Source: Acinetobacter sp. ANC 4173 (GTDB lineage: Bacteria > Pseudomonadota > Gammaproteobacteria > Pseudomonadales > Moraxellaceae). Taken from it: a stretch of 64,000 nucleotides of DNA. The stretch lies in NCBI RefSeq assembly GCF_004331255.1, contig NZ_SJOF01000015.1, forward strand, positions 46,936 to 110,935. The letters run 5' to 3'. The notes beneath the pieces are model-generated. The model saw only the letters and a program-made list of their open reading frames with translations, was not told the origin of the DNA and did no database searches. Position 1 is the stretch's first letter; the number at the start of each line of letters is the position of its first letter. The position numbers and the translations under genes are program-made. Shown here piece after piece: positions 53,442 through 63,264 of the stretch.

Positions 53442-54236
53442 TTAGTAAATATATTGATGCTTTTCACTTGGAAATGAACCATCTTTAACAGCCAGTACGT
53501 ACGACTTTATAGCATCTTGTACAGTCAATTGTCCTTCCATAAAATTACGAACAAACTTGGCTGTTTTTTCATTGAGCCCCAACATATCATGTAATACTAA
53601 GACTTGAGCATCTGTTTCTGCTCCAGCACCAATACCGATAACGGGAATATCTACAGCCTTGGTAATTTTTTCAGCCAAATTGGATGGTACACATTCTAAT
53701 AACAACATTGCTGCGCCAGATTCTTCTAATTTCTTAGCCGATTCTAATAACTGCTTGGCTTTTTCTGCTGTTCTACCTTGTACTTTAAATCCTCCTAGTA
53801 CATTGACTGCTTGAGGTGTTAAACCGATATGTGCACACACAGGAATCCCATTTTTTGTTAGGCGGGTAATGGTGTCACAAAGCCAGATATCACCTTCCAG
53901 CTTAACCATATGAGCGCCTGCCTGCATCAATACACCCGCATTTTTTAACGCTTGCTCAGGTAAAGAGTAAGTCATAAAAGGTAAATCAGAGATGATAAAT
54001 GCTTGGTTATTCCCTTTTTTAACACATGCTGTGTGATATGCCATATGTTCAATTGTTACAGGTAAAGTACTATCGTGACCTTGTAAAACCATTCCTAGAG
54101 TATCCCCAACAAGCAAAGCATCAATGCCAGCTTGATTTGAAATTTTGGAAAAAGTTGAATCATAGCAAGTTAAAACTGCGATTTTGTCTCCATCCTTTTT
54201 CATCTTTTTTAATGTCTGTAATGTAACTTGTTGCAT
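53442..54236 (-). CDS. panB: 3-methyl-2-oxobutanoate hydroxymethyltransferase
   Basis: The 264-residue protein is a full-length Pan[41 protein letters not shown] (metal Asp and substrate residues), [47 protein letters not shown] and [20 protein letters not shown]. It makes ketopantoate from 2-oxoisovalerate and methylenetetrahydrofolate on the way to pantothenate and CoA. panC is not next to it, so it may be a second copy. It stands between amino-acid export genes. Confidence 0.93.
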   Translation of the reverse strand: MQQVTLQTLKKMKKDGDKIAVLTCYDSTFSKISNQAGIDALLVGDTLGMVLQGHDSTLPVTIEHMAYHTACVKKGNNQAFIISDLPFMTYSLPEQALKNAGVLMQAGAHMVKLEGDIWLCDTITRLTKNGIPVCAHIGLTPQAVNVLGGFKVQGRTAEKAKQLLESAKKLEESGAAMLLLECVPSNLAEKITKAVDIPVIGIGAGAETDAQVLVLHDMLGLNEKTAKFVRNFMEGQLTVQDAIKSYVLAVKDGSFPSEKHQYIY

Positions 54237-54275
54237 GATTTTTCCTCACGATTTCATCTATTAAATTTTTTGCGC

Positions 54276-54911
54276 TTATCCAAAACTGTAATGTTTAACC
54301 TGATCTATGATTAAAATAATGGCGATTAAAACCATTAAGCCTCCTGAAATTTGGCTAACAATCTGTGCTAAGCGTGGACGCGTTTTTAATAAGATTTGGG
54401 CGCTAAAACCTACTAAAATATAAACTACGGCACAGCTAAGAATATGGATTAATCCCAAAGAAATAATTTGTGTAGAAATAGACCACGATGCAGATGAATG
54501 AATAAACTGAGGTAATAATGCTAGGAATAACAGAAAGACTTTTGGGTTTAGTCCACTTACCCCAAATCCTTTAACAACCCAGTTCCACCCTTGTTTATTA
54601 GCATCTAGGTTTAGGTTATTTTCACTAGATATAGTTGCTGGATAAAGAGATAAACCAATCCCCATCCATAATAAATAAAGTGATCCAATAATCGTGAGCA
54701 CCATAAGGGCTATAGGTTGACTCGCAACAAGTGCCCCTACACCCGCAGCAACTACAAGAGTCGCTATAAAATGGCCAAGCAGTAACCCAGAAATAGCTGG
54801 TAAAACTCTGCCTCTAATTCCAGCTGAAATCGCATATGCCCAATCAGCACCCGGAGTGATTACAAAAAGAATGGATATACTCCAAAAAGCGATAAGTGTA
54901 TTAAATGTCAT
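54276..54911 (-). CDS. LysE/RhtB-family amino acid exporter
   Basis: The 211-residue protein has six membrane helices and the LysE/RhtB start SISILFVITPGADWAYAISA, then GLLLGHFIATLVVAAGVGAL and GFGVSGLNPKVFLLFLALLP. It exports amino acids or homoserine-lactone-type compounds. It is divergent from an Lrp-type regulator 109 bases away, the usual genomic arrangement. It lies 39 bases upstream of panB on the same strand, so the two may be co-transcribed. Confidence 0.92.
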   Translation of the reverse strand: MTFNTLIAFWSISILFVITPGADWAYAISAGIRGRVLPAISGLLLGHFIATLVVAAGVGALVASQPIALMVLTIIGSLYLLWMGIGLSLYPATISSENNLNLDANKQGWNWVVKGFGVSGLNPKVFLLFLALLPQFIHSSASWSISTQIISLGLIHILSCAVVYILVGFSAQILLKTRPRLAQIVSQISGGLMVLIAIILIIDQVKHYSFG

Positions 54912-55020
54912 AAATTAAAAAATCATCCCATCTTACAAGCTGGAAAGAATAAGCCTTAAGATTTAGAATGTGCTTTCAAATAGTTCCTCATAACTCAATT
55001 TAAATGGAAGATTTTTCCAA

Positions 55021-55473
55021 ATGGATAAGATAGATAGAAAGATTCTTGCGGAATTGCAATCTAATGGGCGTTTATCCATTACAGAATTGGCAGAAAAAGT
55101 AGGCTTGAGTCTTTCACCATGTCATCGAAGACTTCGGACTTTAGAGGAGTCTGGGATAATAAAAGGATATTGTGCTCAACTCGAAGCTAGTCGTATTGGG
55201 CTGAATTTTTCGACGATTGTATTTGTGACTATGAAGGATGGAGACAAAAAAACCATTACTCATTTTGAGGAAGCTATTCTTGATATTCCTCACATCATTC
55301 AAGCACAGCGTTTATTTGGAGATCCTGATTATTTATTACATGTGATAGTGAGCGATTTAACTAGTTTTCAAAAACTATATGATGAAAAACTTTCTGCTCT
55401 TCCGGGAGTTCAACGACTTACATCCACGATGGTCATGAAAAGTGTGATTTCTAACCGATTATTACCCTTATAA
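55021..55473 (+). CDS. Lrp/AsnC-family transcriptional regulator
   Basis: The 150-residue protein has the AsnC-type helix-turn-helix at 1-55 (DKIDRKILAELQSNGRLSIT, LAEKVGLSLSPCHRRLRTLE) and a RAM effector domain (AQRLFGDPDYLLHVIVSDLT). It would activate the divergent LysE-type exporter in response to an amino acid. No close terminator was found after it. Confidence 0.93.
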   Translation: MDKIDRKILAELQSNGRLSITELAEKVGLSLSPCHRRLRTLEESGIIKGYCAQLEASRIGLNFSTIVFVTMKDGDKKTITHFEEAILDIPHIIQAQRLFGDPDYLLHVIVSDLTSFQKLYDEKLSALPGVQRLTSTMVMKSVISNRLLPL

Positions 55474-55559
55474 AATATGTTCAGTGACTCAGTGAAATTT
55501 GGACGAATGAATCTTTATTTAAACCAATTATGTCAAGAATACATATTTAGTTTTTACAC

Positions 55560-55856
55560 TAAATATCAAAATCTTAGGATTTATTGCATAAACATAGAAG
55601 AATTAAGGCTTCCCTAAAAAACTAAAATTTAAGTGACAATTCACACAAAGATTTGAAGATTAAATTTGCCCTAGCTGCATTAGAATAGGTTTGATTTAGT
55701 CTGTGTTTACCTTGTGGTTGAGCTTACCATATCGGTATGTTTCCTCGATTGTGTAAGAGCACCAATTCGTTGTACGGTAGACTTTAGGTATCGGTTTATT
55801 CATTTGGAAAATATATTGCTGAATAAGTCGTCATGGATTGGTTTGAGCAACAAAGC
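55560..55856 (-). mobile_element. Degenerate IS5-family remnant (fourth copy)
   Basis: The segment retains scattered similarity to the 321-bp repeat (GTACGGTAGACTTTAGGTAT, GGTTTATTCATTTGGAAAAT) and ends GGTTTGAGCAACAAAGCT, an IS903-type terminus. It lies just beyond the stop codon of the 1066-residue recombinase gene. No transposase frame is left. Confidence 0.7.
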
Positions 55857-55910
55857 TGTTTACTTATAACTAAAAGAAATTTTTAAAAAATATCTTTTAG
55901 TTAGCTTAGG

Positions 55911-58900
55911 CTATTTAATCCAAAGTTCATCTTCCTGCATAATTTTTAACATTAGATTAAATAAAACCAGAACAGTCACATTTTTATTAGAGTCTATTCT
56001 TTGAAAACTGAATTGAACTGTTCGCTCAGGTGCATTCATATTAACTGGATAATTTTGTTTGCCTAAATTTAGCTCTTCTCCTAATATTGGCTTCATTCCA
56101 GCAATAAAAATTCTAATTCGTTGCTCATCATCTTGATCTCGACATACAAAATGCAAAAAATTCTTACGTAACTTACCAAAGTGTAATAATATTTTTAGAG
56201 CATCAACCGTGTTATTTTTTTGATATATTTCAGGCCTCGTCTCTTCTTTATCGTACAAATCAAGGAAAGTATTCCGTCCATGGGAACGAGTCAATCTCAT
56301 GGCTTTATTGTGAAGATCCTCAAACCAACTTTCATCTATAATCTCTCTCTCAATATTTTCAACTTTTAAGTTATATTTTTGGGGGTTCATCCATTTAGTA
56401 CACATCAATTGACATCGCTGCAGCCATACTTGAGCTTGGGTATCCTTGCTTAAACGGCCATCGCTAAAATTTATCAAACGTTGATAAGGTGTCAGAGTAC
56501 TATTCTCGATACTAAACTTCTTTTCTTGTTGGTCAGCCATCGTGAATGGCTGTGTTTGCTGATGATAAAAATCAAACCATTTCTGCTGTTGGATATAACG
56601 ACTTAAGTCAATATCTTCTATCCTTAAGTTCACTTGGCCAAAACACCGTTCTAGAACATTTTTTGAAATAATACACGGCGAATTATAAATTCGATCGACT
56701 GCTAATAAATCCAAAACATGAAGGTAATTTGAAGCCGTCTGTTCAATACTGCTATGCCCGATCCATGCAGCAAGCACCTGCCACTTATGTTGGATGATTT
56801 CTTCATCAGACCGCGCTTTTTCACCGAACAATAAATCCCGCATCTTTTTTGCTTTTCCCCAACCGCAATCAGTATACGTATGGACCATTTCTTTTGACCC
56901 AAGCAACGTTATTGCTAGATAGTTCGCTGCACTATGACGCAGTGTGTGAAAACTAAAACCATGGTGTATACCCAATATTCGATTAAACAAATCTACTGTA
57001 ATTTTACTAATACATTGATCAGTTAATACACGTTGATTCACACTAAAAAGTAGGTCATCTTGATGATCGGTCATATACTGCTTATATCGATGTTGGATGT
57101 AATGTTGTACTACTAAAAATTCATGATATGACAACGCAATTTTCAATGGTATTTGACGATTTGCACTTTGCGACTTCAAACGACGATACGAATTGTCTCG
57201 GATATGAAGCGTGATATTATTAAAAATTGAACTTTTACCCTCTTTAAAGAGTAATTCTGGACAGATAACATCTTGTATTTTAAGACAACGGACTTCATTT
57301 AATCGAAGTCCAGTTCTATAACTCAATAAATACATCAACTTTAAACAACTCAGATGATCGCCCCATTCTGATGCTGTTGGTTCTTGGCTTAAGTTTTCTA
57401 ATTGTTCCAGCAGCTTACCAAATAACGAAGGACTCACTAAGCGTGCATTGCAAATTTGTAAATGTTTAAAATTTGAATTCTGTAATACCAATACCTCTGG
57501 CGCATCATAGTGCTCTTGGCAAAATTTATGAAAATCTTTCAGACGCCCAAAACGGTATTGTGCGGTTTGATGCATCTTCTTAGAGGTTTTTCCTTTCACT
57601 GATTCACGTTGAGTTGCTTTTTCATCACGCTCACTACTGTAGTTCAACAGCTGCCGATACAAATCTTCATAATCATCACTAGATTGTTGCTTTAAATCTA
57701 ATTTATTGAGCCAAATTTCAAATATAAATTCTTTACCAAAAGATCCTAAATAGCTTTCAATGGTTGATAATTGAAGTCCTTTATTTTTCAAATGTAATAA
57801 CCATTGAATTAAGCGTAGTTGCGCCTCGATTAAAAATCTTTCATCAGTATTAGCATCATGCATCTTCTGCTCTAGAGCACTCTGTGTTTCTTTCCAATGA
57901 CGAATCGTACGCTCTTCTCTGTTCTTCTTTTTATGTAAACGTTCAACTTTTTTAGCTCTACTCTTTTTTTGATCAAACAACATCAACTCGTACGGAATCG
58001 TTTGTAATTTACGATGAACTGTAGGAACTTCAATATGTAACTGCTCTTGCTCAAATTGAATAGTTTGATTGACTGGTTCAACGACTTGATCACGCTTGTG
58101 ACTCCACAGCAAGCTTGATTCAGATGGTCTTAAAGAAACAGTATGAATCTCTTGTTGTAGCACATTACTCAAAAAAATATCTAAACTGAGTTTTGGATTA
58201 AACTCGAGCACCATATGCACATCATTAAATGCACGAAAGCCACGACGTTTAAATTGATATTTTAAATCTCCCAAACTTTTGTTTGGGCTCATTTTATTCA
58301 GGCTTTCTAAAATACAATCATGTATTGATGCTTGCAGACGATATTCTTTATCAGTCGCTTTCAATCTTTTCAAATATTGCAAGATTAACTGAGCATATGG
58401 ATTTAAAAAGACATGCCTCCACTGGTATAACTTCTGCTGTTCTACGTCATTACCGTATTGGGAGTTTTCAACACGATAGTGCAGTAACAATGGATTCGTG
58501 ATCTTTTTGTAGCGGGAATGATATAAACGTAAACAATTCAAATCTGTATCAAATTCAATAGCCTCCTGCAATTGCTTCTGGATGACAATCAGATGCTGTT
58601 CGTCCGCACAGCCTGAAATATAGATCAAACTTAAGCATAAATTCCCCCATAAACTTTGATAATCATCCCAATATTCAAGTGAATCTTTCCAATATCGTTT
58701 CAACTCATTGAGAACCTGTGCATGTAACTGCCCCTGTTTTAACCGTGACTCCGTACTTTCAATTTTTCGAGGAAGCACAATACGCTTTGTATTTGGAATT
58801 AGCTTTATTTTGTATGGTTTTGCATTTAGCTGCGTCAGGTTGACTTGCTTTCTTCTTTTCTTAAATTCATTTTCAGTAAATTGCATCAGCTTGGATTGTT

Positions 58901-59111
58901 CAGCTCGGCTCAATTTACGACTCAAATATTCAACACCATCTTTAAGCTCGTGCCATTTTTTCCTGATCTGCTGATCAAGTTCGTTTTGCACATCTTGTGG
59001 CAGTACTTCAGGTGAAGAAAGTTGTCTATCTAGCGACTCATTCACCAATTCCTCAATATCAACAAATAGCTTATCTTGTTGCGTATTTATTAGTTTTTTA
59101 ATTTCTTGCAT
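55911..59111 (-). CDS. Very large tyrosine-recombinase-like protein (1066 aa)
   Basis: The catalytic motifs of a tyrosine recombinase are visible in the middle of the chain: Arg near 600 (SYRTGLRLNEVRCLKIQDVI), His-x-x-Arg near 722 (FSFHTLRHSAANYL), His near 785 (LAAWIGHSSIEQ) and Tyr near 796 (TASNYLHVLD). The 500-residue N-terminal part is Lys/Gln-rich and helical, and about 250 residues follow the catalytic Tyr, both unusual (typical integrases have 300-450 residues). It is the last of three tightly spaced minus-strand genes (4 bases after the 782-residue gene). Probably a transposition or integration enzyme of a mobile element. Confidence 0.8.
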   Translation of the reverse strand: MQEIKKLINTQQDKLFVDIEELVNESLDRQLSSPEVLPQDVQNELDQQIRKKWHELKDGVEYLSRKLSRAEQSKLMQFTENEFKKRRKQVNLTQLNAKPYKIKLIPNTKRIVLPRKIESTESRLKQGQLHAQVLNELKRYWKDSLEYWDDYQSLWGNLCLSLIYISGCADEQHLIVIQKQLQEAIEFDTDLNCLRLYHSRYKKITNPLLLHYRVENSQYGNDVEQQKLYQWRHVFLNPYAQLILQYLKRLKATDKEYRLQASIHDCILESLNKMSPNKSLGDLKYQFKRRGFRAFNDVHMVLEFNPKLSLDIFLSNVLQQEIHTVSLRPSESSLLWSHKRDQVVEPVNQTIQFEQEQLHIEVPTVHRKLQTIPYELMLFDQKKSRAKKVERLHKKKNREERTIRHWKETQSALEQKMHDANTDERFLIEAQLRLIQWLLHLKNKGLQLSTIESYLGSFGKEFIFEIWLNKLDLKQQSSDDYEDLYRQLLNYSSERDEKATQRESVKGKTSKKMHQTAQYRFGRLKDFHKFCQEHYDAPEVLVLQNSNFKHLQICNARLVSPSLFGKLLEQLENLSQEPTASEWGDHLSCLKLMYLLSYRTGLRLNEVRCLKIQDVICPELLFKEGKSSIFNNITLHIRDNSYRRLKSQSANRQIPLKIALSYHEFLVVQHYIQHRYKQYMTDHQDDLLFSVNQRVLTDQCISKITVDLFNRILGIHHGFSFHTLRHSAANYLAITLLGSKEMVHTYTDCGWGKAKKMRDLLFGEKARSDEEIIQHKWQVLAAWIGHSSIEQTASNYLHVLDLLAVDRIYNSPCIISKNVLERCFGQVNLRIEDIDLSRYIQQQKWFDFYHQQTQPFTMADQQEKKFSIENSTLTPYQRLINFSDGRLSKDTQAQVWLQRCQLMCTKWMNPQKYNLKVENIEREIIDESWFEDLHNKAMRLTRSHGRNTFLDLYDKEETRPEIYQKNNTVDALKILLHFGKLRKNFLHFVCRDQDDEQRIRIFIAGMKPILGEELNLGKQNYPVNMNAPERTVQFSFQRIDSNKNVTVLVLFNLMLKIMQEDELWIK

Positions 59112-59115
59112 ACAA

Positions 59116-61464
59116 CTATTTTCGCTCTAAGTGTTGAATTGATAAAGATTTAATATTCTCTTGAAGCTGCTGACGGACTTGTTGTACATATACATTCGGA
59201 ATAACTGAAGAATGAGGGTGAAACGCCTCGCGGTCGCGTTGGTCATGACCATAAAGGGCTTGAATTAAATGAAATGCTAATGATGGTTTACCCTCTTGCT
59301 GCTCATGCATCAAAAAATTCATATCAAAATGACGTAACCAATTCGAATACATATTTTTTGGAAAGATCCCTTGCATATAGGCATTCACCCAGCCCCTCGA
59401 TAATGGGATTAACTTAATTTTCCTACTCTGCCACTGTCTAGCAGTCATCGGCAAGATATCTTTACTATCAATAACCTTTCCAAATAAGTCATGGATAGTA
59501 ATTGTTTTCTTGGCAAATACTTGTTTTAGATATGAACCATACGCTTCGATTATTTGTTTTAAAAATACAGTGTAATTTTGCAATGATTTGATGAAAAAAT
59601 CAGTTAACGGAATAAAACGACCATCCTTTCTTGCCTTGCTATTATTTTTGTCGTTTACATATAAAATTTTAAGCTCAAAGCAATAATCGTCCAAATCACC
59701 CAACAGATTTTTGTTCGGCCGTCTGGTCAAGCTTAGCAAGCTAACATGCCACATCCAGCAGGCATATGCATTCAGTTGATTAATGATATGTTGATCTTTT
59801 TGAATACTTTCTTGGCAATGTCTATGTAAAATTGCAAACTGTTCTTCCACAAAATTGGGGTTAAATGCCAGTTGGCTCCCTATCCGTCCTACAGATACGG
59901 GTCTCACTTTAAATTGTTGTTGTAATATTTTAAGTTCTGCTGTGTCTTCTGTAAATTGAGCTGAATGCAGTGTAAGCACTGATTCTAAATAACATAAATA
60001 TGTTGTGTCGAGTTGAGCCTTTGGAAGCCCGCCATAAAAAATACCTGGCATATGATGCTGACTATCCCGGCCCGCGATCACATGTGCAAGATATTCATTA
60101 AATGTTTCGTAACATATATGAAAATATAATTGTGCTTGAAGTTTTTCAACGGTGATCGAACCCACAAACTGACTATCAAGCCATTTCTTAAGCTTGGTAT
60201 TAATATAAGCTGAAGATATAGATGGATTAGCTCCTTGCTCGATGTAGTCAAACCATGCCGCAGGTAGATGTAGTTGATGCGACATCTCTTCATTCCATCG
60301 CACATGATTTAGACGCTGTATTTTCTGCTCTGAAATTTTTAAATCTAAATTGAGTAAATATTCCCGTCGTTTTCTTGAACCTTTTTGAATCAAAATTCCA
60401 TCTTGAATAAGCTCGTTAAAATTCATCAGTGCAATAGGAGATAATCCTGTCAACAGTGATAATAAACATGCAGCAGCTATTGCAGCATCTTTCCAGTTTC
60501 CAGATAATTCAGCTCTAAGTACATATACAATTTGCTTCAGTACGTCCGGCGCTAAATAATGAGGATTTGTAATAAATGGAGCATGCCGGCGTTGGCGATG
60601 ACGCGTGTAATGCGCAACATAATCACTAATTATATGATTAAATTTTTTAGCCTTTTCATCTTCCGAATACAACTCCACTTCAGCGTCTAATAGATCAACT
60701 TCACCATCTTCATCTTTATGAAGAGAGGCATCATGAAAATTGATTTTTGCGTTATATCCAATCTCTTCTTGCTTACCTGATTTTATTTCACGAAATATTC
60801 TGACTTCGTTTTGAGTTGGCCATTTTAAAGCTTTACCTTTTTTTGACTTACGTTGACGAAGAACAACACGACCTTTATCTAGTCGTATAAATATGATCAA
60901 TAGTGTCGATAAATATTCTATTACTTGTGTTTCTTGAAAATCTTTAATATTAAAAAGTTGATTGCGATCCACCTTTTTCAAGCTAAGTTCGTACATGACA
61001 TAACGATTTAATAACTTACTGCATTCTTCAAATAATTCAGCATTACTAGAATGCAGCACATATCGTGATACATAACGTAAGAGATCACAGACCTGTTTTT
61101 TCTTATTCTCACCTTTAGGAATTTTTGAAAAATCTTGATAATGTCGATAAGTTAAAAAACTTGCTTGCAGAATCAGATAACGTTGAGACGTTAAATTTTG
61201 CGTATTACTAGTATCCGGAGATGCAAAAAAACTTAAAGCAGCTAGAAAAAAATACTTACCAATTTGTCTAGTACTGCCTATATAGCCATATATCTGTTGT
61301 GCCATCTCATATAGCGCATGAACTTTTTTATGTAAATCACTGGATATATCAGCAAATTGTGTATTCACAACTTCATCACGTAGCAGACAATAATCTTGTT
61401 GAAATTTTTCTGCTAATTCTAAAAATTGCTTTTCTCGTTCAGTCATTTGCATATTCATTTTCAA
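59116..61464 (-). CDS. Large protein related to tyrosine recombinases, degenerate motifs (782 aa)
   Basis: The protein is mostly helical. Weak recombinase traces occur late: LLSLTRRPNKNLLGDLDD (possible Arg, about residue 570), SNWLRHFDMNFL (about 700, resembling H-x-L-R-H), QALYGHDQRDREAFHPHS (about 735, G-H) and NVYVQQVRQQL (possible Tyr). An LLTGLSPIALMNFNELIQDG segment near 365 also resembles the TGLR region but lacks the Arg. It is between the 163-residue and 1066-residue genes, with overlap at its start (26 bases); Met4 or Met6 are alternative starts. A partner subunit without full activity is likely. Confidence in function is modest. Confidence 0.6.
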   Translation of the reverse strand: MKMNMQMTEREKQFLELAEKFQQDYCLLRDEVVNTQFADISSDLHKKVHALYEMAQQIYGYIGSTRQIGKYFFLAALSFFASPDTSNTQNLTSQRYLILQASFLTYRHYQDFSKIPKGENKKKQVCDLLRYVSRYVLHSSNAELFEECSKLLNRYVMYELSLKKVDRNQLFNIKDFQETQVIEYLSTLLIIFIRLDKGRVVLRQRKSKKGKALKWPTQNEVRIFREIKSGKQEEIGYNAKINFHDASLHKDEDGEVDLLDAEVELYSEDEKAKKFNHIISDYVAHYTRHRQRRHAPFITNPHYLAPDVLKQIVYVLRAELSGNWKDAAIAAACLLSLLTGLSPIALMNFNELIQDGILIQKGSRKRREYLLNLDLKISEQKIQRLNHVRWNEEMSHQLHLPAAWFDYIEQGANPSISSAYINTKLKKWLDSQFVGSITVEKLQAQLYFHICYETFNEYLAHVIAGRDSQHHMPGIFYGGLPKAQLDTTYLCYLESVLTLHSAQFTEDTAELKILQQQFKVRPVSVGRIGSQLAFNPNFVEEQFAILHRHCQESIQKDQHIINQLNAYACWMWHVSLLSLTRRPNKNLLGDLDDYCFELKILYVNDKNNSKARKDGRFIPLTDFFIKSLQNYTVFLKQIIEAYGSYLKQVFAKKTITIHDLFGKVIDSKDILPMTARQWQSRKIKLIPLSRGWVNAYMQGIFPKNMYSNWLRHFDMNFLMHEQQEGKPSLAFHLIQALYGHDQRDREAFHPHSSVIPNVYVQQVRQQLQENIKSLSIQHLERK

Positions 61465-61930
61465 TTAAATTTTTTATCGAGTTGTATGTGTAAAATTCAT
61501 TTATATCGGCACAATTTGGTATGAGTTGATCTTTTATTGAATTCTTTGTCAGCTTAAAAAATCGAGCAAAAAATTTTGCATCTAACTCTTTTTGGACTTT
61601 TCTCTCAAAGCATGAATGTTGCTGTGATTTTTCGATAAAATAATCCAGATTTTGTATCAACTGTAAGATTGCAACATAATTAGAATGCACACGTAAGCCT
61701 GATTCCATTTGCATCAATAACAAGATTTTCTGCCAGATTCTCACATAAATTATTTTGAACTTTGCTTGTACTACGACTTTCTGACTTTGTTTGATCTTTT
61801 TGATTTTCAGTAATTCTGAGTTGATTTTTACTATCTCAAGTTGAACATTTTGTCGGTCAAAGCAAAAAGGCAAGATAAATTGCCCCATAAAATTCTCTAT
61901 ATTTTTTACTAAATAGTCAAATTTTAACAT
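61439..61930 (-). CDS. Small first protein of the recombinase trio (163 aa)
   Basis: I do not recognise this helical, Lys-rich protein (FKIIYVRIWQKILLLMQMES, FFARFFKLTKNSIKDQLIPN). It has no membrane segment or catalytic motif. Its 3-prime end overlaps the 782-residue gene by 26 bases. The small-large-large order recalls elements with two large tyrosine recombinases and a small accessory protein, as in Tn554 (TnpA, TnpB, TnpC), although the order and sizes differ. A DNA-binding accessory role is inferred. Confidence 0.6.
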   Translation of the reverse strand: MLKFDYLVKNIENFMGQFILPFCFDRQNVQLEIVKINSELLKIKKIKQSQKVVVQAKFKIIYVRIWQKILLLMQMESGLRVHSNYVAILQLIQNLDYFIEKSQQHSCFERKVQKELDAKFFARFFKLTKNSIKDQLIPNCADINEFYTYNSIKNLIENEYAND

Positions 61931-62190
61931 TTTTATCGATATAAAAAATGAGCATATCTTTGTATATGAAAATTCATTTAATTTATCAACAAAATTTTCT
62001 CAAAATTACAATTATCAACAAATACATAGAGTTTTATTATTAAAGGTAGTCTAAATTCTAGAAATTCTTCCACTTTTTTTTAGTTTTCTGTTATTACATG
62101 AAATAATACTGTTGCATTCTATTTTGAAATATTATGTGCAAGGCATTGATCAAAAGATTCTCTGCTATACTTACTTCACATGTAACATCA

Positions 62191-62197
62191 GAGGAGG
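62191..62197 (+). promoter_or_regulatory. Strong ribosome-binding site of the Fic antitoxin gene
   Basis: GAGGAGG lies six bases before the ATG at 62204. It fixes the start of the 55-residue antitoxin. The 260 bases upstream back to the recombinase trio contain no gene. Confidence 0.8.
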
Positions 62198-62203
62198 TTA
62201 GAA

Positions 62204-62371
62204 ATGCTCAGAACCACTGAACAGAAAAAAAAATATATCCAAGCGACACGCGCGCAAAACTATCAAGCCAGCCTAAAGCTTGAAGGCATTACAACGACAG
62301 CTCAAACAACCCAACAGAGTAAAGCTGAAATCTTGCAAAAATATAATAAGTATTCGCAACCCGAATCTTAG
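62204..62371 (+). CDS. YhfG/FicA-type antitoxin of the Fic toxin (55 aa)
   Basis: The 55-residue product starts MLRTTEQKKKYIQATRAQNY and contains S23-LKL-E27-G28, which fits the Fic-inhibitory motif (S/T)xxxE(G/N). In class I Fic systems the glutamate of this helix blocks ATP binding in the toxin. The gene lies 12 bases upstream of fic, as expected for a toxin-antitoxin pair. The strong ribosome site suggests that antitoxin is made in excess. Confidence 0.85.
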   Translation: MLRTTEQKKKYIQATRAQNYQASLKLEGITTTAQTTQQSKAEILQKYNKYSQPES

Positions 62372-62383
62372 TCAGGTGCATGT

Positions 62384-62980
62384 ATGGATAAATATGGGGA
62401 AATGGGTGATAGCCTATATTGTTACCCTGGCACAAACACCCTAAAGAACAAACTCAATATCCGCGATGAACGTATTTTAGAGCAAGCCGAACTGGAACTC
62501 TCTGGATTGGCGAGCAGCCTAATTGAATATGCTGAACCACCCTACGACTTAAAATACTTAAAATCAATTCATACACAGCTTTTTAGCGACTTATACGACT
62601 GGGCAGGAAAATTAAGACAAATCGATATTTCCAAAGGTGACACCCGTTTTTGTAATTTTTCCAGTATTGAAATTGAAACCAATAAATTACTTAAACCACT
62701 TCAAGAAAAAAAGTATTTTCAAGGCTTAGCGCCACAACAACTAATTCCTCAACTTGCTGACTTGTATTGTGAGCTTAATGTCATACACCCATTCCGTGAA
62801 GGTAATGGACGCACACAACGGATTTTCTTTGAGCATCTGATTGCTCATTGTGGTTATGGTATTGATTGGTCTCTCATTGACTCTCAACAACAATGGATTC
62901 AAGCCAATATTGAAGGTTTTTATGGTAATTTAAATACATTAATTCAGATTTTTGAAATATGCTTTATCCAAAATACCTAA
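62384..62980 (+). CDS. fic: Fic-domain AMP-transferase toxin
   Basis: The 198-residue protein carries the complete Fic motif HPFREGNGRTQR (catalytic His about 132) and the flap region DLYDWAGKLRQIDISKGDTR, as in the short class I Fic/FicT proteins. It transfers AMP from ATP to target proteins; in relatives the targets include gyrase and topoisomerase IV. There is no inhibitory helix inside the protein itself, so inhibition must come from the preceding small antitoxin. Confidence 0.93.
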   Translation: MDKYGEMGDSLYCYPGTNTLKNKLNIRDERILEQAELELSGLASSLIEYAEPPYDLKYLKSIHTQLFSDLYDWAGKLRQIDISKGDTRFCNFSSIEIETNKLLKPLQEKKYFQGLAPQQLIPQLADLYCELNVIHPFREGNGRTQRIFFEHLIAHCGYGIDWSLIDSQQQWIQANIEGFYGNLNTLIQIFEICFIQNT

Positions 62981-63007
62981 AACTTAGGTAGTCGGAGCCC
63001 ACAATCT

Positions 63008-63223
63008 TTAACGAACCACCATCGTTGCTTCAATCCACTGATTAATTTCCCAAATAGACCAACAAACACGATTCTTTGAAATCTTAATACGCTTCGGGAA
63101 ATTAGGATCGGAATATGCTGATTTCTTATCTTTCATTGAATAGATCGTTAATTTAGATAAGCCTGTTAGTGATACAACTTGCTGAATATTAATCAACTGA
63201 TGTATCCAAAAAGTCTGTCCCAT
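63008..63223 (-). CDS. AlpA-family helix-turn-helix regulator
   Basis: The 71-residue protein has the AlpA/phage transcriptional regulator pattern: LINIQQVVSLTGLSKLTIYS, DPNFPKRIKISKNRVCWSIW and EINQWIEAT. Such proteins act as excisionase-like activators in genomic islands. It is convergent with fic. In context it suits an integrative element with the nearby recombinases or the integrase at 44.9-46.1 kb. Confidence 0.88.
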   Translation of the reverse strand: MGQTFWIHQLINIQQVVSLTGLSKLTIYSMKDKKSAYSDPNFPKRIKISKNRVCWSIWEINQWIEATMVVR

Positions 63224-63264
63224 ACATAGATTTATGGTGTTTATTTATTATGTTTCGGATTAAT

